A stretch of 64,000 bases of DNA from Dama dama. Lineage: Eukaryota > Chordata > Mammalia > Artiodactyla > Cervidae. Numbering within the stretch: the stretch's first letter is position 1; the number at the start of each line of letters is the position of its first letter. The translations under genes and the position numbers were made by a program. Where the stretch lies: positions 59,424,001 to 59,488,000 of the forward strand of contig NC_083691.1 in NCBI RefSeq assembly GCF_033118175.1, read 5' to 3'. The notes beneath the pieces are model-generated. The model was not told the DNA's origin, did no database searches, and worked only from the letters and a program-made list of their open reading frames with translations. Shown here piece after piece: positions 11,507 through 23,096 of the stretch.

Positions 11507-13185
11507 AAGAGGAGGATGAGAGCACTGTGGACCTTCAGAGTTACTGGCCAACAACAGTAAGATGTGGACCAGGGACTTGGGCATCAGTAAGATCTGTTCT
11601 AAGAACCTTGGTACCGAGTGTTTCCTGGGATCCCAGCAGCTAACATCTTTATCGAGATCCAGTGATTTTGTTTGGAGTAAATTAATCTGTACTTCTTTGC
11701 ATGAAACACATGTGGTTCCCTCCTTGCAACTAAAAATAATTTCAATTTCTGTCCACTGGGCAGTGTTCCCTGTCTGGGTTTCAGAAGTGGACTTGAAGAA
11801 GGACCAAAGACCCTTGATACGTCATTGTTTTGACCACAAAAGGACTGAAGGACACAGCATTAAAAGAAGAGAGGAGAGAAGAGCAATAACAAAACATAGG
11901 TGAACATTCCAACCAGAAACAAGACAGGAAAAGGAGCAAACTGGTTTTCCTAAGCAATAATTTTTTTTTAAAGTTTTTAGTTTCTACATTACAAGTTTCC
12001 ATTGAGTGTCCTGAATAAGAATAGGAAGCAAAAAGGAAACCTCTTGTGGCAATTAGCTAAGTGCCTCCCAACCCCTATCTCCCGCTCTCTTCTTCCTGTC
12101 AGTCTTTTATTTCTGATGAGGGCCCTGAGGTTCCTGGGAGGCAGACTCTACTCCCAGCCCCAGGACTGGGGCCTGTGGTCTCTTTCATCCCTGTGGCTGC
12201 AGAGATTGGTTCAAAAGTGGACTGGCTACTTATGAAACCTCAATTAATGGCTTCAGGTTTTCTGGGAATGCAGAGACAAACCATTTTAAAAAGGAATTCT
12301 GGAACCAAAATAGGAGCTGGGAGTTGATGGCAGTCAACGTCTCTGTTATTGGAGCACATTAATTGCTTTATTGTTCAAGCTCATTTGAGCTTGGGTTTGT
12401 TTCTCTCTGTGAATGAGAATTACTTATAATTGAATCAGAGTAAAAGAAATCTCATCAGGAGATTTCAGAATAACAAGGACGAAGCTATAGTTCTAAAGTC
12501 TTCTTGCAAGAAAAAATAAAGCACATCTACAAGGAAATGATAACCAGACAGGCCGTCAGTCTCTCATCAAAATTTCAAGGTGGTAAAAATCATGGGAAAA
12601 TATCTCCCAAATTTCAAGGGAAAATTATTTTTATCTTAGAACTTTACAGAGTGAACCTTTTCTGAAGTGTGAAGTCACGACATCTTTAAATCTACATTTT
12701 TTGTTGAGTTTGCCTCCCACATACTCTTTCTTAAGAAGAAGCTTAAAGATATGCTTTTGGAGAAATGAGGGGCCCCAACAAGGGAAGGGAAGACGTGGAC
12801 TACAGCCTGCTTCTGGTCAGCCCAGCCAGGAATGAAGGGACCCCCGGGAACCACAGCTGTGTACCAGCCAAGGGGCAATAGGTGTGAGGGGGGAGGGGGC
12901 CCCTGGGGAGGATACGTCCGTCTGTGGGAAAGGATGACCCTATGTGGCAGATTGGGAAACAAAAGGTACCCAGAAAAAAAGTTGAAAAAGTCTGACAGTT
13001 GTTTACTACAGAGAAGAAGAAAATGCTGTATAAAAATTTCATAGCTCATAGTCATGATCAGTGATTATAATGTGAATCTGGATTATTGCTCAGTTATCAA
13101 AAGATGCCTGCCTCCACTGGGAGAAAAGGGCTCAGCTTTTGAAGAGCTCCATCCACATCATGACAGAGTGAATGCACCTCTTACT
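11507..13185. other. Unassigned sequence
   Basis: No transposable element recognised. Open frames up to 126 codons (12675-13055, minus) are Pro/Ser/Phe-rich and overlap frames on the other strand. Two small perfect inverted repeats are visible at 12368-12385 and 12446-12466, each with an 8-bp stem. I assign no function to them. Confidence 0.4.
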
Positions 13186-13189
13186 ATGT

Positions 13190-13405
13190 GTGTGTGTGTG
13201 TTCAGGAGCTCAGTCGTGTCAGACTCTTTGTGACCCCATGGACTGTAGCCCACCAGGCTCCTTTGACCATGGGAATTCTCCAGGCAAGAATACCGGAGTG
13301 GGTTGCCATGCCCTCATCCAGGAAATCTTCCCAACCCAGGGATTGAATTAGTGTTTCCTGCATGAGCAGGCGGATTCTTTACCATCTGACCCACCAAGAA
13401 AGCCC
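13190..13405 (-). mobile_element. Bov-tA SINE (antisense)
   Basis: A complete reverse-oriented copy. The tail side is 'cagtcgtgtcagactctttg', the body 'ccaggcaagaataccggagt', and the head side 'ttctttaccatctgacccac'. A short (TG) run at 13186-13202 abuts its tail side, the usual position of the SINE simple-sequence tail. Confidence 0.88.
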
Positions 13406-14403
13406 TTTCTTATGTGTAACTCATGAAGTCCTAACTCATGGATAATTATGAATAATTAACTGATGTTTAATGAGCAGTTAGGCATTTTATTTTTTTAGTT
13501 TTCTTATATTGGGGAACACATGTTTTTTCAGGTTTCAGACATAAGCACTTGAAAGTCCCATAAATCCTAAGTAGTTGCCTATGGTGACTGACAAATAGAA
13601 TACGCTGGGAGTGGTCTTAGGACCACTCATTAATTCACATTGACCAAGCAGTAACTGCAGGTAAAATAATATTCTAAACAATGTGAAGCATTAAATTATA
13701 AGTGAGTAAAATATACAGTGTCTGACTTCAAAGATTATAATCTATGAACAAAAATAAAACTTTGTCAAGGAGCAAAAATAAATAAGCATATTAAATCAAG
13801 TTGAAGATAAATTATTCAGAATCACTGAAGGTTGACAATAAAGAGGAAATAAAAATGGGTTGGAAATATACAGATTTCTTACAGGTTTTTTCCCTAAGCC
13901 AAATATTAAAGAATTCATTTATTTTATAACTCTGAAAAACTCATTTAAATCCCTCTGACCCCACTTTCCTTATCTGAAAATGAGAAAATTAAGCTAAACC
14001 TTTCCTTCCTGCTCTAAAACTTGATATTATGATTCTGACAGAATTTCCCATCAGGCAAAAATAACATTTCAAGGAACACAGGGGTTCTCTTTTATCAAAA
14101 CAAGGAGATAGTTTTTCTGTCACCCATATTCAGATCTCTAGAGATTATTCCAGATGAAAAATTTCATATGGCAGTTGTGGAAAGTAATGCTTTTGACAAA
14201 GAGCCCCCAGAGCAACCAAAGGTCAGGAAGGGCTTACTGCTAACTCACACCACACTCAACAGCCAGATTAATATTCCTGCAAGATGCTTTGGGCATACTG
14301 GACCTTGCCCAAAACACTTTAATAGCTTTCCCCAGCACACAGGATCCAGACCTACAGGAACACATTTCAAACTGCCTTAAACATATGTACCAGGCTTCCA
14401 TTC
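13406..14403. other. Unassigned AT-rich sequence
   Basis: Nothing recognisable apart from AT-rich, old-looking sequence. A 70-codon frame at 14168-14380 has no motif I recognise. Confidence 0.4.
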
Positions 14404-15576
14404 TTTTTTTTTTTTTTTTGCATGGAAGAAAAGGCTTTTTTATTTTTAGGACAGCTCAGTTTTTATAGAATGAACATTCAGTTCAGCCACTCAGTCGTGT
14501 CTGACTCTTTGCGACCCCATGAACCGCAGCACGCCAGGCCTCCCTGTCCATCACCAACTCCCGGAGTTTACTCAAACTCATGCCTATCGAGTCGGTGATG
14601 CCATCCAGCCATCTCATCCTCTGTTGTCCCCTTCTCCTCCTGCCCCCAATCCCTCCCAGCATCAGGGTCTTTTCCAATGAGTCACTCTTCATATGAGGTG
14701 GCCAAAGTATTGGAGTTTCAGCTTCAGCATCAGTCCTTCCAATGAGCACCCAGGACTGATCTCCTTTAGGATGGACTGGTTGGATCTCCTTGCAGTCCAA
14801 GGGACTCTCAAGAGTCTTCTCCAACACCATAGTTCAAAAGCATCAATTTTTCAGCAAACATTACCTCCTCCTTAAGTCACCACATATTACATCAGATATT
14901 GGTTTCATGCTTCTGTCAATATTTTTCTTCCCCATGTTTTTCCCCTATGTATTCATCTGGAACATTCCAGATTATAGGGTTTTTTCTTAGAATGTCCCAT
15001 ACATTAGTCTTCTTGCCTCAAGGGCTTAACATTTTCAATCTAACAAAAACAATGTTCCATAGATTCCAGATATAGTATGAATTCTTTGGATAATAAAACT
15101 ATACATGGGAAGGGTACAAAAACATGTTTGACATTTCTGAGAATAGTACCATATGAAAACCCTGATATTTTTCTTTACCCGAAACCACAAAACCTCAGTC
15201 TACAATGATTAACTCTGAAGAAGCAAAACACCTCTATTAATTTTGAGGTAACTGCAGTGAGGCTGGTTAATATAAATCTTCTATTGAAATCCTATGTAAC
15301 ACATTTCCTAACTCTACAAAAATGCTGGTAATATTCTATGTTTATTAAGGGAATAGAAACAGTGGACAAATAGCAGCACTGAAGTAGCAACAATGAAAAC
15401 CCTCTCAACCAAGGAGCAAGTAAACTGAAGCAGTACATCTACTTCTGAATCTAAATGCCTCTACTCTTTTCTAATCTAGAACATTATAATCTTCTTTATT
15501 TTTCTTAATAACAAATTACCAGATTGCAAAAAGATGACAATGTTCACAAGCTATTTTATGCAAAGAGAAACATATT
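14404..15576 (-). pseudogene. Probable retrocopied mRNA 3' end (minus strand), interrupted by BovB
   Basis: Read on the minus strand, the sequence ends in AATAAA (14439-14444), then 19 bases, then a 16-base A-run (plus-strand T-run at 14404-14419). That is the layout of a polyadenylated transcript copied into DNA. Upstream on the minus strand (14857-15576) the sequence is AT-rich, lacks long frames and resembles a 3' UTR. A BovB fragment is inserted at 14479-14856 and L1-A at the far end. I do not recognise the parent gene. A chance A-run beside a chance signal is the alternative. Confidence 0.45.
14479..14856 (-). mobile_element. BovB 3' fragment (antisense), with 6-bp flanking repeat
   Basis: This is the reverse of the last ~380 bases of BovB, from 'cagttcagccactcag' through 'catcctctgttgtcccctt', 'ggccaaagtattgg' and 'ttcaaaagcatcaat'. 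The hexamer aacatt flanks it exactly (14473-14478 and 14857-14862), consistent with a target-site duplication. A 115-codon minus-strand frame here is the C-terminal part of the BovB protein, so this copy is young or well preserved. Confidence 0.9.
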
Positions 15577-15586
15577 GAAAGAATAC
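15577..15586 (+). repeat. L1-A target-site duplication, left copy
   Basis: The 10-mer gaaagaatac sits directly before the L1-A 5' end and recurs at 23080-23089, directly after its poly(A) tail. Confidence 0.8.
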
Positions 15587-15602
15587 GATTCCGGGGGAGG
15601 AG

Positions 15603-15614
15603 CCAAGATGGCGG
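15603..15614 (+). promoter_or_regulatory. YY1-like site at the L1-A 5' end
   Basis: ccaagatggcgg lies about 15 bases from the element's first base. In human L1 a site of this kind at the same place binds YY1 and helps set the transcription start. That function is carried over from human L1, not shown here. Confidence 0.65.
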
Positions 15615-16390
15615 AGGAGTAGGACGGGGAGACCCCTTTCTCTCCTACAAATTCATTAAAAGAATAACTGAATGCAGAACAAACTTCACAAAACAACTTC
15701 TGATCGCTAGCTGAGGTCATCAGGCGCCCAGAAAAGCAGCCCATTATCTTCGAAAGGAGGTAGGACAAAATATAAAGATAAAAAGTGAGACAAAAGAGCT
15801 AAGGACGGAGATCCGTCCCGGGAAGGGAGTCTTAGGCGGCATTGCTTGGGGTAGGGTCTGGGCCTGAGTGCCCTGAGGACAATCGGAGGGAGCTTCTGTG
15901 AGTTGCCAGCTTGAACTGTGGGAGACCAAAAGAGAGAAAATTAACCGGCCGGAACACACTGCCGGCCGTTCGCAGAACAAAGGGACCGAGAAAGTCCAGA
16001 GAAGAGCTCGCAGGCTACGGACCGACCCAGCCCCGCCGGAGGCAGGAGGCAGGGGGGAGGGGAAGGTCGCGGCGAGACACAGGGCGCAGGCACCCGACCG
16101 GCGCGGGCGGGGACTGGGGCTGGGGACCCGGAGGGCAGAAGGCGCGCGCACCCGACTGGGGCCAGCGGAAACTGAAACTGGGTCCGCGGAAGGGAGTGGG
16201 CGCGCCACACCTGGGAATAGCGCGCCCATCAAGCCCCTCGCTGCCTGGACCGCTCTGACGGGGAAGGCACAGAGAGCAGGCGCAGCTTCCGTTCCGCGCT
16301 TTTGTGGAACACCCGAGGGCTGGAGCCTCGCGCAGCGCGGGGCGCGCTCCATACAGAACAGCCGGGAGCCTGAGCGGCGCAGATGGAGAA

Positions 16391-16510
16391 AGCAGCGTCA
16401 GCCCCTCCCCGGCAGCCCCAGCCCGTCCCCGTGGCGCAAGCCCGTCCCCGCAGCGTCAGCCCCTCCCGGCAGCGACAGCCCCGCCCCGCAGTGCCAGCCC
16501 TTCCCCGCAG
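16391..16510 (+). repeat. GC-rich tandem repeat in the L1-A 5' UTR
   Basis: About 120 bases of imperfect ~19-22-base units (cagcgtcagcccctccc-like and cagcccgtccccg-like), including a ccccgcccc Sp1-type box near 16480. The same place in L1-B (about 31325-31368) has only ~43 bases, so the copies differ by roughly four units. Confidence 0.75.
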
Positions 16511-16789
16511 AGCGACGGAACTAGCTACCTAAATAAGAGTCCACTTCCGCCCACCTGTGTCAGGGCGGAAATGAGGCTCTGAAGAGACCGGCAAACAGAA
16601 GCCAAATAAACAAAGGGAACCGCTTCAGAAGGGACTGGTGCAACAGATTAAAATCCCTCTAGAAAACACCGACTACACCGGAAGGGGCCTGTAGATATCG
16701 AGAAGTGTAAGCTGGAACGAGGAGCTATCTGAAACTGAGCCGAACCCACACTGACCGCAACAGCTCCAGAGAAATTCCTAGATACATTT

Positions 16790-17160
16790 TTACTTTTTTT
16801 TTTTTCTAAGTAAGGAAGGAAGAAAAGAAAAGAAAAAAAAAATTTTTTTTCTTTTTTTATTTATTCTTTTTTATTTTTTCTCTTTTATTTTCCTTTAAAA
16901 TTCCCTATTACTCCCCCATTACTCCTTCACTTTCATTTTCATAGATTTTTACAATTTTTTTAATTAGGGAAAAAAAATTTTTTTTTCTCTTACTTTTTTT
17001 TTTTCTTTTTCCTTTTTTTTCTTTTTTGTTCTTTTTTTTTTCTTTCCTTTTTCTCTTCTTTTTTCTATTTTTCTTTTTCTCTTATTTCTTTTAAAGTCCT
17101 CTACTACCCCTCTACTACTCCTCAATTTTCATTTTCAATACACTATAACCTTACAAAAAA
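16790..17160 (+). repeat. T-rich pyrimidine tract inside the L1-A 5' UTR
   Basis: About 370 bases dominated by T-runs with C and short A-runs. It contains two near-repeats of a 'ctactccttcactttcattt'-like motif (around 16915 and 17110). The matching A-rich tract in L1-B is at 30665-31035. It separates the CpG-rich promoter-proximal part from the rest of the 5' UTR. Confidence 0.8.
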
Positions 17161-18001
17161 AAAAAAAAAGGAAGAGAAGCCCTATCTTTAAACCGCAGAT
17201 TATTCTCTCCCAATCTTGACTCTCTGTTTTCTACCTCAGGACACCTCGATTTCCTCCTTTCCCCTTCTCTTCCCAATCCAATTCTGTGAATCTTTGTAGG
17301 TGTCTGAGATACGGAGAACACTCTGGGAACAGACAGCTGCGTAGATCTGTCTCTCTCCTCTTGAGTCCCCCTTTTTCTCCCCCTGCTCATCTCTATCTCC
17401 CTCCTCCCTTTTCTCCTCTTCATGTAACTCTGTGAACCTCTCTGGGTGTCCCTAACGGGGGAGAATCTTTTCACCATTAACCTAGAAGTTTTATTATCAG
17501 TGCTGTATAGTCGGAGAAGTCCTGAGACTACAGGAAGAATAAAACTGAAATCCAGAGGCAGGAGACTTAAGCCCAAAACCTAAGAACACCAGAAAACTCC
17601 TGACTACATGGAACTTTAAGTAATAAGTGACCGTCCAAAAGCCTCCATACCTACACTGAAACCAACCACCACCCAAGAGCCAATAAGTTTTAGAGCAAGA
17701 CATACCACGCAAATTCTCCAGCAACGCAGGAACATAGCCCTGAACATCAACATACAGGCTGCCCAAGGTCACACCTAACACATAGACCCATCTCAAAACT
17801 CATTACTGGGCACTCCATTGCTCTCCAAAGAGAAGAAATCAAGCTCCACGCACCAGAACACTGACGCAAGCTTCCCTAACCACGAAACCTTGAGAAGCCA
17901 ATCGTCTAACCCCACCCACTGGGTAAATCCTCCACAATAAAAAGGAACCACAGACCTCCAGAACACAGAAAGCCCACTCCAGACACAGCAATCTAAACAA
18001 G

Positions 18002-18928
18002 ATGAAAAGGCAAAGAAATACTCAACAGGTAAAGGAACATGAAAAATGCCCACCAAGTCAAACAAAAGAGGAGGAGATAGGGAATCTACCTGAAAAAGAA
18101 TTTAGAATAATGATAATAAAAATGATCCAAAATCTTGAAAACAAAATGGAGTTACAGATAAATAGCCTGGAGACAAAGATTGAAAACATACAAGAAATGT
18201 TTAATAAAGACCTAGAAGAAATAAAAAAGAGTCAATTAAAAATGAACAATGCAATGAATGAGATCAAAAACACTTTGGAGGGAACCAAGAGTAGAATAAC
18301 GGAGGCAGAAGATAGGATAAGTGAGGTAGAAGATAAAATAGTGGAAATAAATGAAGCAGAGAGGAAAAAAGAAAAAAGGATCAAAAGAAATGAGGACAAC
18401 CTCAGGGACCTCTAGGACAATGTGAAACGCCCCAACATTCGAATCATAGGAGTCCCAGAAGAAGAAGACAAAAAGAAAGGCCATGAGAAAATACTCGAGG
18501 AGATAATAGCTGAAAACTTCCCTAAAATGGGGAAGGAAATAGCCACCCAAGTCCAAGAAACCCAGAGAGTCCCAAACAGGATAAACCCAAGGCGAAACAC
18601 CCCAAGACACATATTAATCAAATTAACAAAGATCAAACACAAAGAACAAATATTAAGAGCAGCAAGGGAGAAACAACAAATAACACACAAAGGGATTCCC
18701 ATAAGGATAACAGCTGATCTATCAATAGAAACCCTCCAGGCCAGAAGGGAATGGCAGGACGTACTGAAAGTAATGAAAGAGAATAACCTACAACCTAGAT
18801 TACTGTATCCAGCAAGGATCTCATTCAGATATGAAGGAGAATTCAAAAACTTTACAGATAAGCAAAACCTGAGAGAATTCAGCACCACCAAACCAGCTCT
18901 TCAACAAATGCTAAAGGATCTTCTCTAG
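18002..18928 (+). pseudogene. L1-A ORF1 (RNA-binding chaperone), one nonsense codon
   Basis: This would encode the L1 ORF1 protein, the trimeric RNA-binding chaperone of the L1 ribonucleoprotein. It starts MKRQRNTQQVKEHEKC. Residues ~30-130 form a heptad-rich coiled coil (KMELQINSLETKIENI, RITEAEDRISEVEDKI). An RRM-like domain begins at NIRIIGVPEEEDKKKG and is followed by the C-terminal domain (ISFRYEGEFK, ALQQMLKDLL). At 18413-18415 a TAG replaces the TGG tryptophan codon present in L1-B, splitting it into 137 and ~170 codons. Otherwise the frame matches L1-B closely. Confidence 0.9.
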
Positions 18929-18979
18929 ACAGGAAATGCAGAAAGGTTGTATAAACGTGAACCCAAAACAACAAAGTAA

Positions 18980-21900
18980 ATGACAACGGGACCACACCTA
19001 TCAATAATTACCTTAAATGTAAATGGGTTGAATGCCCCAACCAAAAGACAAAGATTGGCTGAATGGATACAAAAACAAGACCCCTATATATGCTGTCTAC
19101 AAGAGACCCACCTCAAAACAAGAGACACATACAGACTAAAAGTGAAGGGCTGGAAAAAAATATTTCATGCAAACGGAGACCAAAAGAAAGCAGGAGTCGC
19201 AATACTCATATCAGATAAAATAGACTTTCAAATAAAGGCTGTAAAAAGAGACAAAGAAGGACACTATATAATGATCAAATGATCAATCCAAGAAGAAGAT
19301 ATAACAATTATAAATATATATGCACCCAACATAGGAGCACCACAATATGTACGGCAAACACTAACGAGTATGAAAGAGGAAATTAATAGTAACACAATAA
19401 TAGTGGGAGACTTTAATACCCCACTCACAACTATGGATAGATCAACTAAACAGAAAATTAACAAGGAAACACAAACCTTAAATGACACAATGGACCAGCT
19501 AGACCTAATTGATATCTATAGGACATTTCACCCCAAAACAATCAACTTCACCTTTTTCTCAAGTGCACACGGAACATTCTCCAGAATAGATCACATCCTG
19601 GGCCATAAATCTAGTCTTGGAAAATTCAAAAAAATTGAAATCATTCCAGTCATCTTTTCTGACCACAGTGCAGTAAGATTAGATCTCAATTACAGGGAAA
19701 AAATTGTTAAAACTTCAAACATATGGAGGCTAAATAACACGCTTCTGAATAACCAACAAATCATAGAAGAAATCAAAAAAGAAATAAAAATATGTATAGA
19801 AATGAATGAAAATGAAAACACAACAACCCAAAACCTATGGGAGACTGTAAAAGCAGTGCTAAGGGGAAGGTTCATAGCATTACAGGCTTACATCAAGAAA
19901 CAAGAAAAAAACCAAAGAAATAACCTAACTCTACACCTAAAGCAATTAGAGAAGGAAGAAATGAAGAACCCCAGAGTTAGCAGAAGGAAAGAAATCTTAA
20001 AAATTAAGGCAGAAATAAATGCAATAGAAACTAAAGAGACCATAGCAAAAATCAACAAAGCTAAAAGCTGGTTTTTTGAAAAAATAAACAAAATTGACAA
20101 ACCATTAGCAAGACTCATTAAGAAACAAAGAGAGAAAAACCAAATTGACAAAATTAGAAATGAAAATGGAGAGATCACAACAGACAACACTGAAATACAA
20201 AGGATCATAAGAGACTACTACCAGCAGCTCTATGCCAATAAAATGGACAACTTGGATGAAATGGACAAATTCTTAGAAAAGTATAACTTTCCAAAACTGA
20301 ACCAGGAAGAAATAGAAGATCTTAACAGACCCATCACAAGCAAGGAAATCGAAACTGTCATCAAAAATCTTCCAGCAAACAAAAGCCCAGGACCAGATGG
20401 CTTCACAGCTGAATTCTACCAAAAATTTAGAGAAGAGCTAACACCTACCTTACTCAAACTGTTCCAGAAAATTGCAGAAGAAGGTAAACTTCCAAACTCA
20501 TTCTATGAGGCCACCATCACCCTAATTCCAAAACCAGACAAAGATGCCACAAAAAAAAGAAAACTACAGGCCAATATCACTGATGAACATAGATGCAAAA
20601 ATCCTTAACAAAATTCTAGCAAACAGAATCCAACATTATATTAAAAAAATCATACACCACGACCAAGTGGGCTTTATCCCAGGAATGCAAGGATTCTTTA
20701 ATATCCACAAATCAATCAATGTAATACACCACATTAACAAATTGAAAGATAAAAACCATATGATTATCTCAATAGATGCAGAGAAAGCCTTTGACACAAT
20801 TCAACACTCATTTATGATTAAAACTCTCCAAAAAGCAGGAATAGAAGGAACATACCTCAACATAATAAAAGCTATATATGACAAACCCACAGCAAGCATC
20901 ACCCTCAATGGTGAAAAATTGAAAGCATTTCCCCTGAAATCAGGAACAAGACAAGGGTGCCCACTCTCACCACTACTATTCAACATAGTGTTGGAAGTTC
21001 TGGCCACAGCAATCAGAGCAGAAAAAGAAGTAAAAGGAATCCAGATAGGAAAAGAGGAAGTGAAACTCTCACTGTTTGCAGATGACATGATCCTCTACAT
21101 AGAAAACCCTAAAGACTCTACCAGAAAATTACTAGAGCTAATCAATGAATATAGTAAAGTTGCAGGATATGAAATTAACACACAGAAATCCCTTGCATTC
21201 CTATATACTAACAATGAAAAAACAGAAAGAGAAATTAAGGAAACAATACCATTCACCATTGCAACAAAAAGAATAAAATACTTAGGAGTATATCTACCTA
21301 AAGAAACAAAGGACCTATACATAGAAAACTATAAAACACTGATGAAAGAAATCAAAGAGGACACAAACAGATGGAGAAACATACCGTGTTCATGGATTGG
21401 AAGAATTAATATTGTCAAAATGGCTATTCTACCCAAAGCAGTCTATAGATTCAATGCAATCCCTATCAAGCTACCAACGGTATTTTTCACAGAACTAGAC
21501 CAAAGAATTTCACAATTTGTATGGAAATACAAAAAACCTCGAATAGCCAAAGTAATCTTGAGAAAGAAGAATGGAACTGGAGGAATCAACCTGCCTGACT
21601 TCAGACTCTACTACAAAGCCACAGTCATCAAGACAGTATGGTACTGGCACAAAGACAGAAATATAGATCAATGGAACAGAATAGAAAGCCCAGAGATAAA
21701 TCCACGAACCTATGGACACCTTATCTTTGACAAAGGAGGCAAGGATATACAATGGAAAAAAGACAACCTCTTTAACAAGTGGTGCTGGGAAAACTGGCCA
21801 ACCACTTGTAAAAGAATGAAACTAGAACACTTTCTAACACCATACACAAAAATAAACTCAAAATGGATTAAAGATCTAAATGTAAGACCAGAAACTATAA

Positions 21901-22799
21901 AACTCCTAGAAGAGAACATAGGCAAAACACTCTCCGACATAAATCACAGCAAGATCCTCTATGACCCACCTCCCAGAATATTGGAAATAAAAGCAAAACT
22001 AAACAAATGGGACCTAATGAAACTTAAAAGCTTTTGCACTACAAAGGAAACTATAAGTAAGGTGAAAAGACAGCCCTCAGATTGGGAGAAAATAATAGCA
22101 AATGAAGAAACAGACAAAGGATTAATCTCAGAAATATACAAGCAACTCCTGCAGCTCAATTCCAGAAAAATAAATGACCCAATCAAAAAATGGGCCAAAG
22201 AACTAAACAGACATTTCTCCAAAGAAGACATACAGATGGCTAACAAACACATGAAAAGATGCTCAACATCACTCATTATTAGAGAAATGCAAATCAAAAC
22301 CACAATGAGGTACCATTACACGCCAGTCAGGATGGCTGCTATCCAAAAGTCTACAAGCAATAAATGCTGGAGAGGGTGTGGAGAAAAGGGAACCCTCTTA
22401 CACTGTTGGTGGGAATGCAAACTAGTACAGCCGCTATGGAAAACAGTGTGGAGATTTCTTAAAAAACTGGAAATAGAACTGCCATATGACCCAGCAATCC
22501 CACTGCTGGGCATACACACTGAGGAAACCAGATCTGAAAGAGACACGTGCACCCCAATGTTCATCGCAGCACTGTTTATAATAGCCAGGACATGGAAGCA
22601 ACCTAGATGCCCATCAGCAGATGAATGGATAAGGAAGCTGTGGTACATATACACCATGGAATATTACTCAGCCATTAAAAAGAATTCATTTGAACCAGTC
22701 CTAATGAGATGGATGAAGCTGGAGCCCCTTATACAGAGTGAAGTAAGCCAGAAAGATAAAGAACATTACAGCATACTAACACATATATATGGAATTTAG
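18980..22799 (+). pseudogene. L1-A ORF2 (endonuclease and reverse transcriptase), two disruptions
   Basis: The start is MTTGPHLSIITLNVNGLN, about 50 bases after ORF1. The endonuclease motifs are all present: [30 protein letters not shown] and FSDHSAVRL. An in-frame TGA at 19280-19282 follows HYIMIK. A one-base expansion of an A-run near 20553 shifts the frame after KPDKDAT, and the 20544-22799 frame continues. RT motifs follow: [29 protein letters not shown] and the catalytic FADD box (21075-21086). The C-terminal Cys/His segment [18 protein letters not shown] is intact. Full length would be about 1270 residues, normal for L1. L1-B has the same TGA but a different frameshift. Confidence 0.92.
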
Positions 22800-23079
22800 A
22801 AAGATGGTAACGATAACCCTATATGCAGAACAGAAAAAGAGACACAGAAATACAGAACAGACTTTTGAACTCTCTGGGAGAAGGCGAGGGTGGGATGTTT
22901 CGAGAGGAATCGGGTGGAGAGGGAGGTGGGAGCGGGGATTGGGATGGGGAAGACGTGTAAATCCATGGCTGATTCATATCAATGTATGACAAAACCCACT
23001 GAAATGTTGTGAAGTAATTAGCCTCCAACTAATAAAAAAATTAAAAAAATAATAATAATAAATAAGAAAAAAAAAAAAA

Positions 23080-23089
23080 GAAAGAATAC
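23080..23089 (+). repeat. L1-A target-site duplication, right copy
   Basis: gaaagaatac again, flush with the end of the L1-A A-rich tail. It is identical to 15577-15586. Confidence 0.8.
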
Positions 23090-23096
23090 ATTTGCT

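Larger units (their letters stand above)
15587..23079 (+). mobile_element. L1-A: full-length young ruminant L1
   Basis: About 7.5 kb with every expected part. The 5' terminus is gggggaggagcc followed by the YY1-like site, then a GC-rich 5' UTR (15600-16600), a T-rich tract (16790-17150), the rest of the 5' UTR, ORF1 (18002-18928), a ~50-base spacer, ORF2 (18980-22799), a short 3' UTR and an A-rich tail (23030-23079). A 10-bp duplication flanks it. ORF1 has one nonsense codon. ORF2 has one nonsense codon and one frameshift. About 95 bases of 3' UTR present in L1-B are missing near 22901. L1-A is very similar to L1-B: the last ~710 residues of ORF2 differ at about five positions. Confidence 0.95.

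Noticed and set aside
12368..12466. Two 8-bp inverted repeats
   Set aside because: Short stems of this size are expected by chance in 64 kb. No conservation or context supports a role.
13186..13405. CRISPR-like or other regular array suggested by recurring ~200-base similar blocks
   Set aside because: The recurring blocks across the window are dispersed Bov-tA SINEs in both orientations, not regularly spaced repeats.
15898..16582. Plus-strand open frames of 115-208 codons in the L1-A 5' UTR
   Set aside because: The region is CpG-rich and stop-poor in all frames. The frames do not line up with L1-B, and no domain is visible.
21510..22657. Minus-strand frames of 76-114 codons across L1-A (and plus-strand equivalents in L1-B)
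   Set aside because: Shadows of ORF2. They appear in both L1 copies only because the sense strand is conserved.
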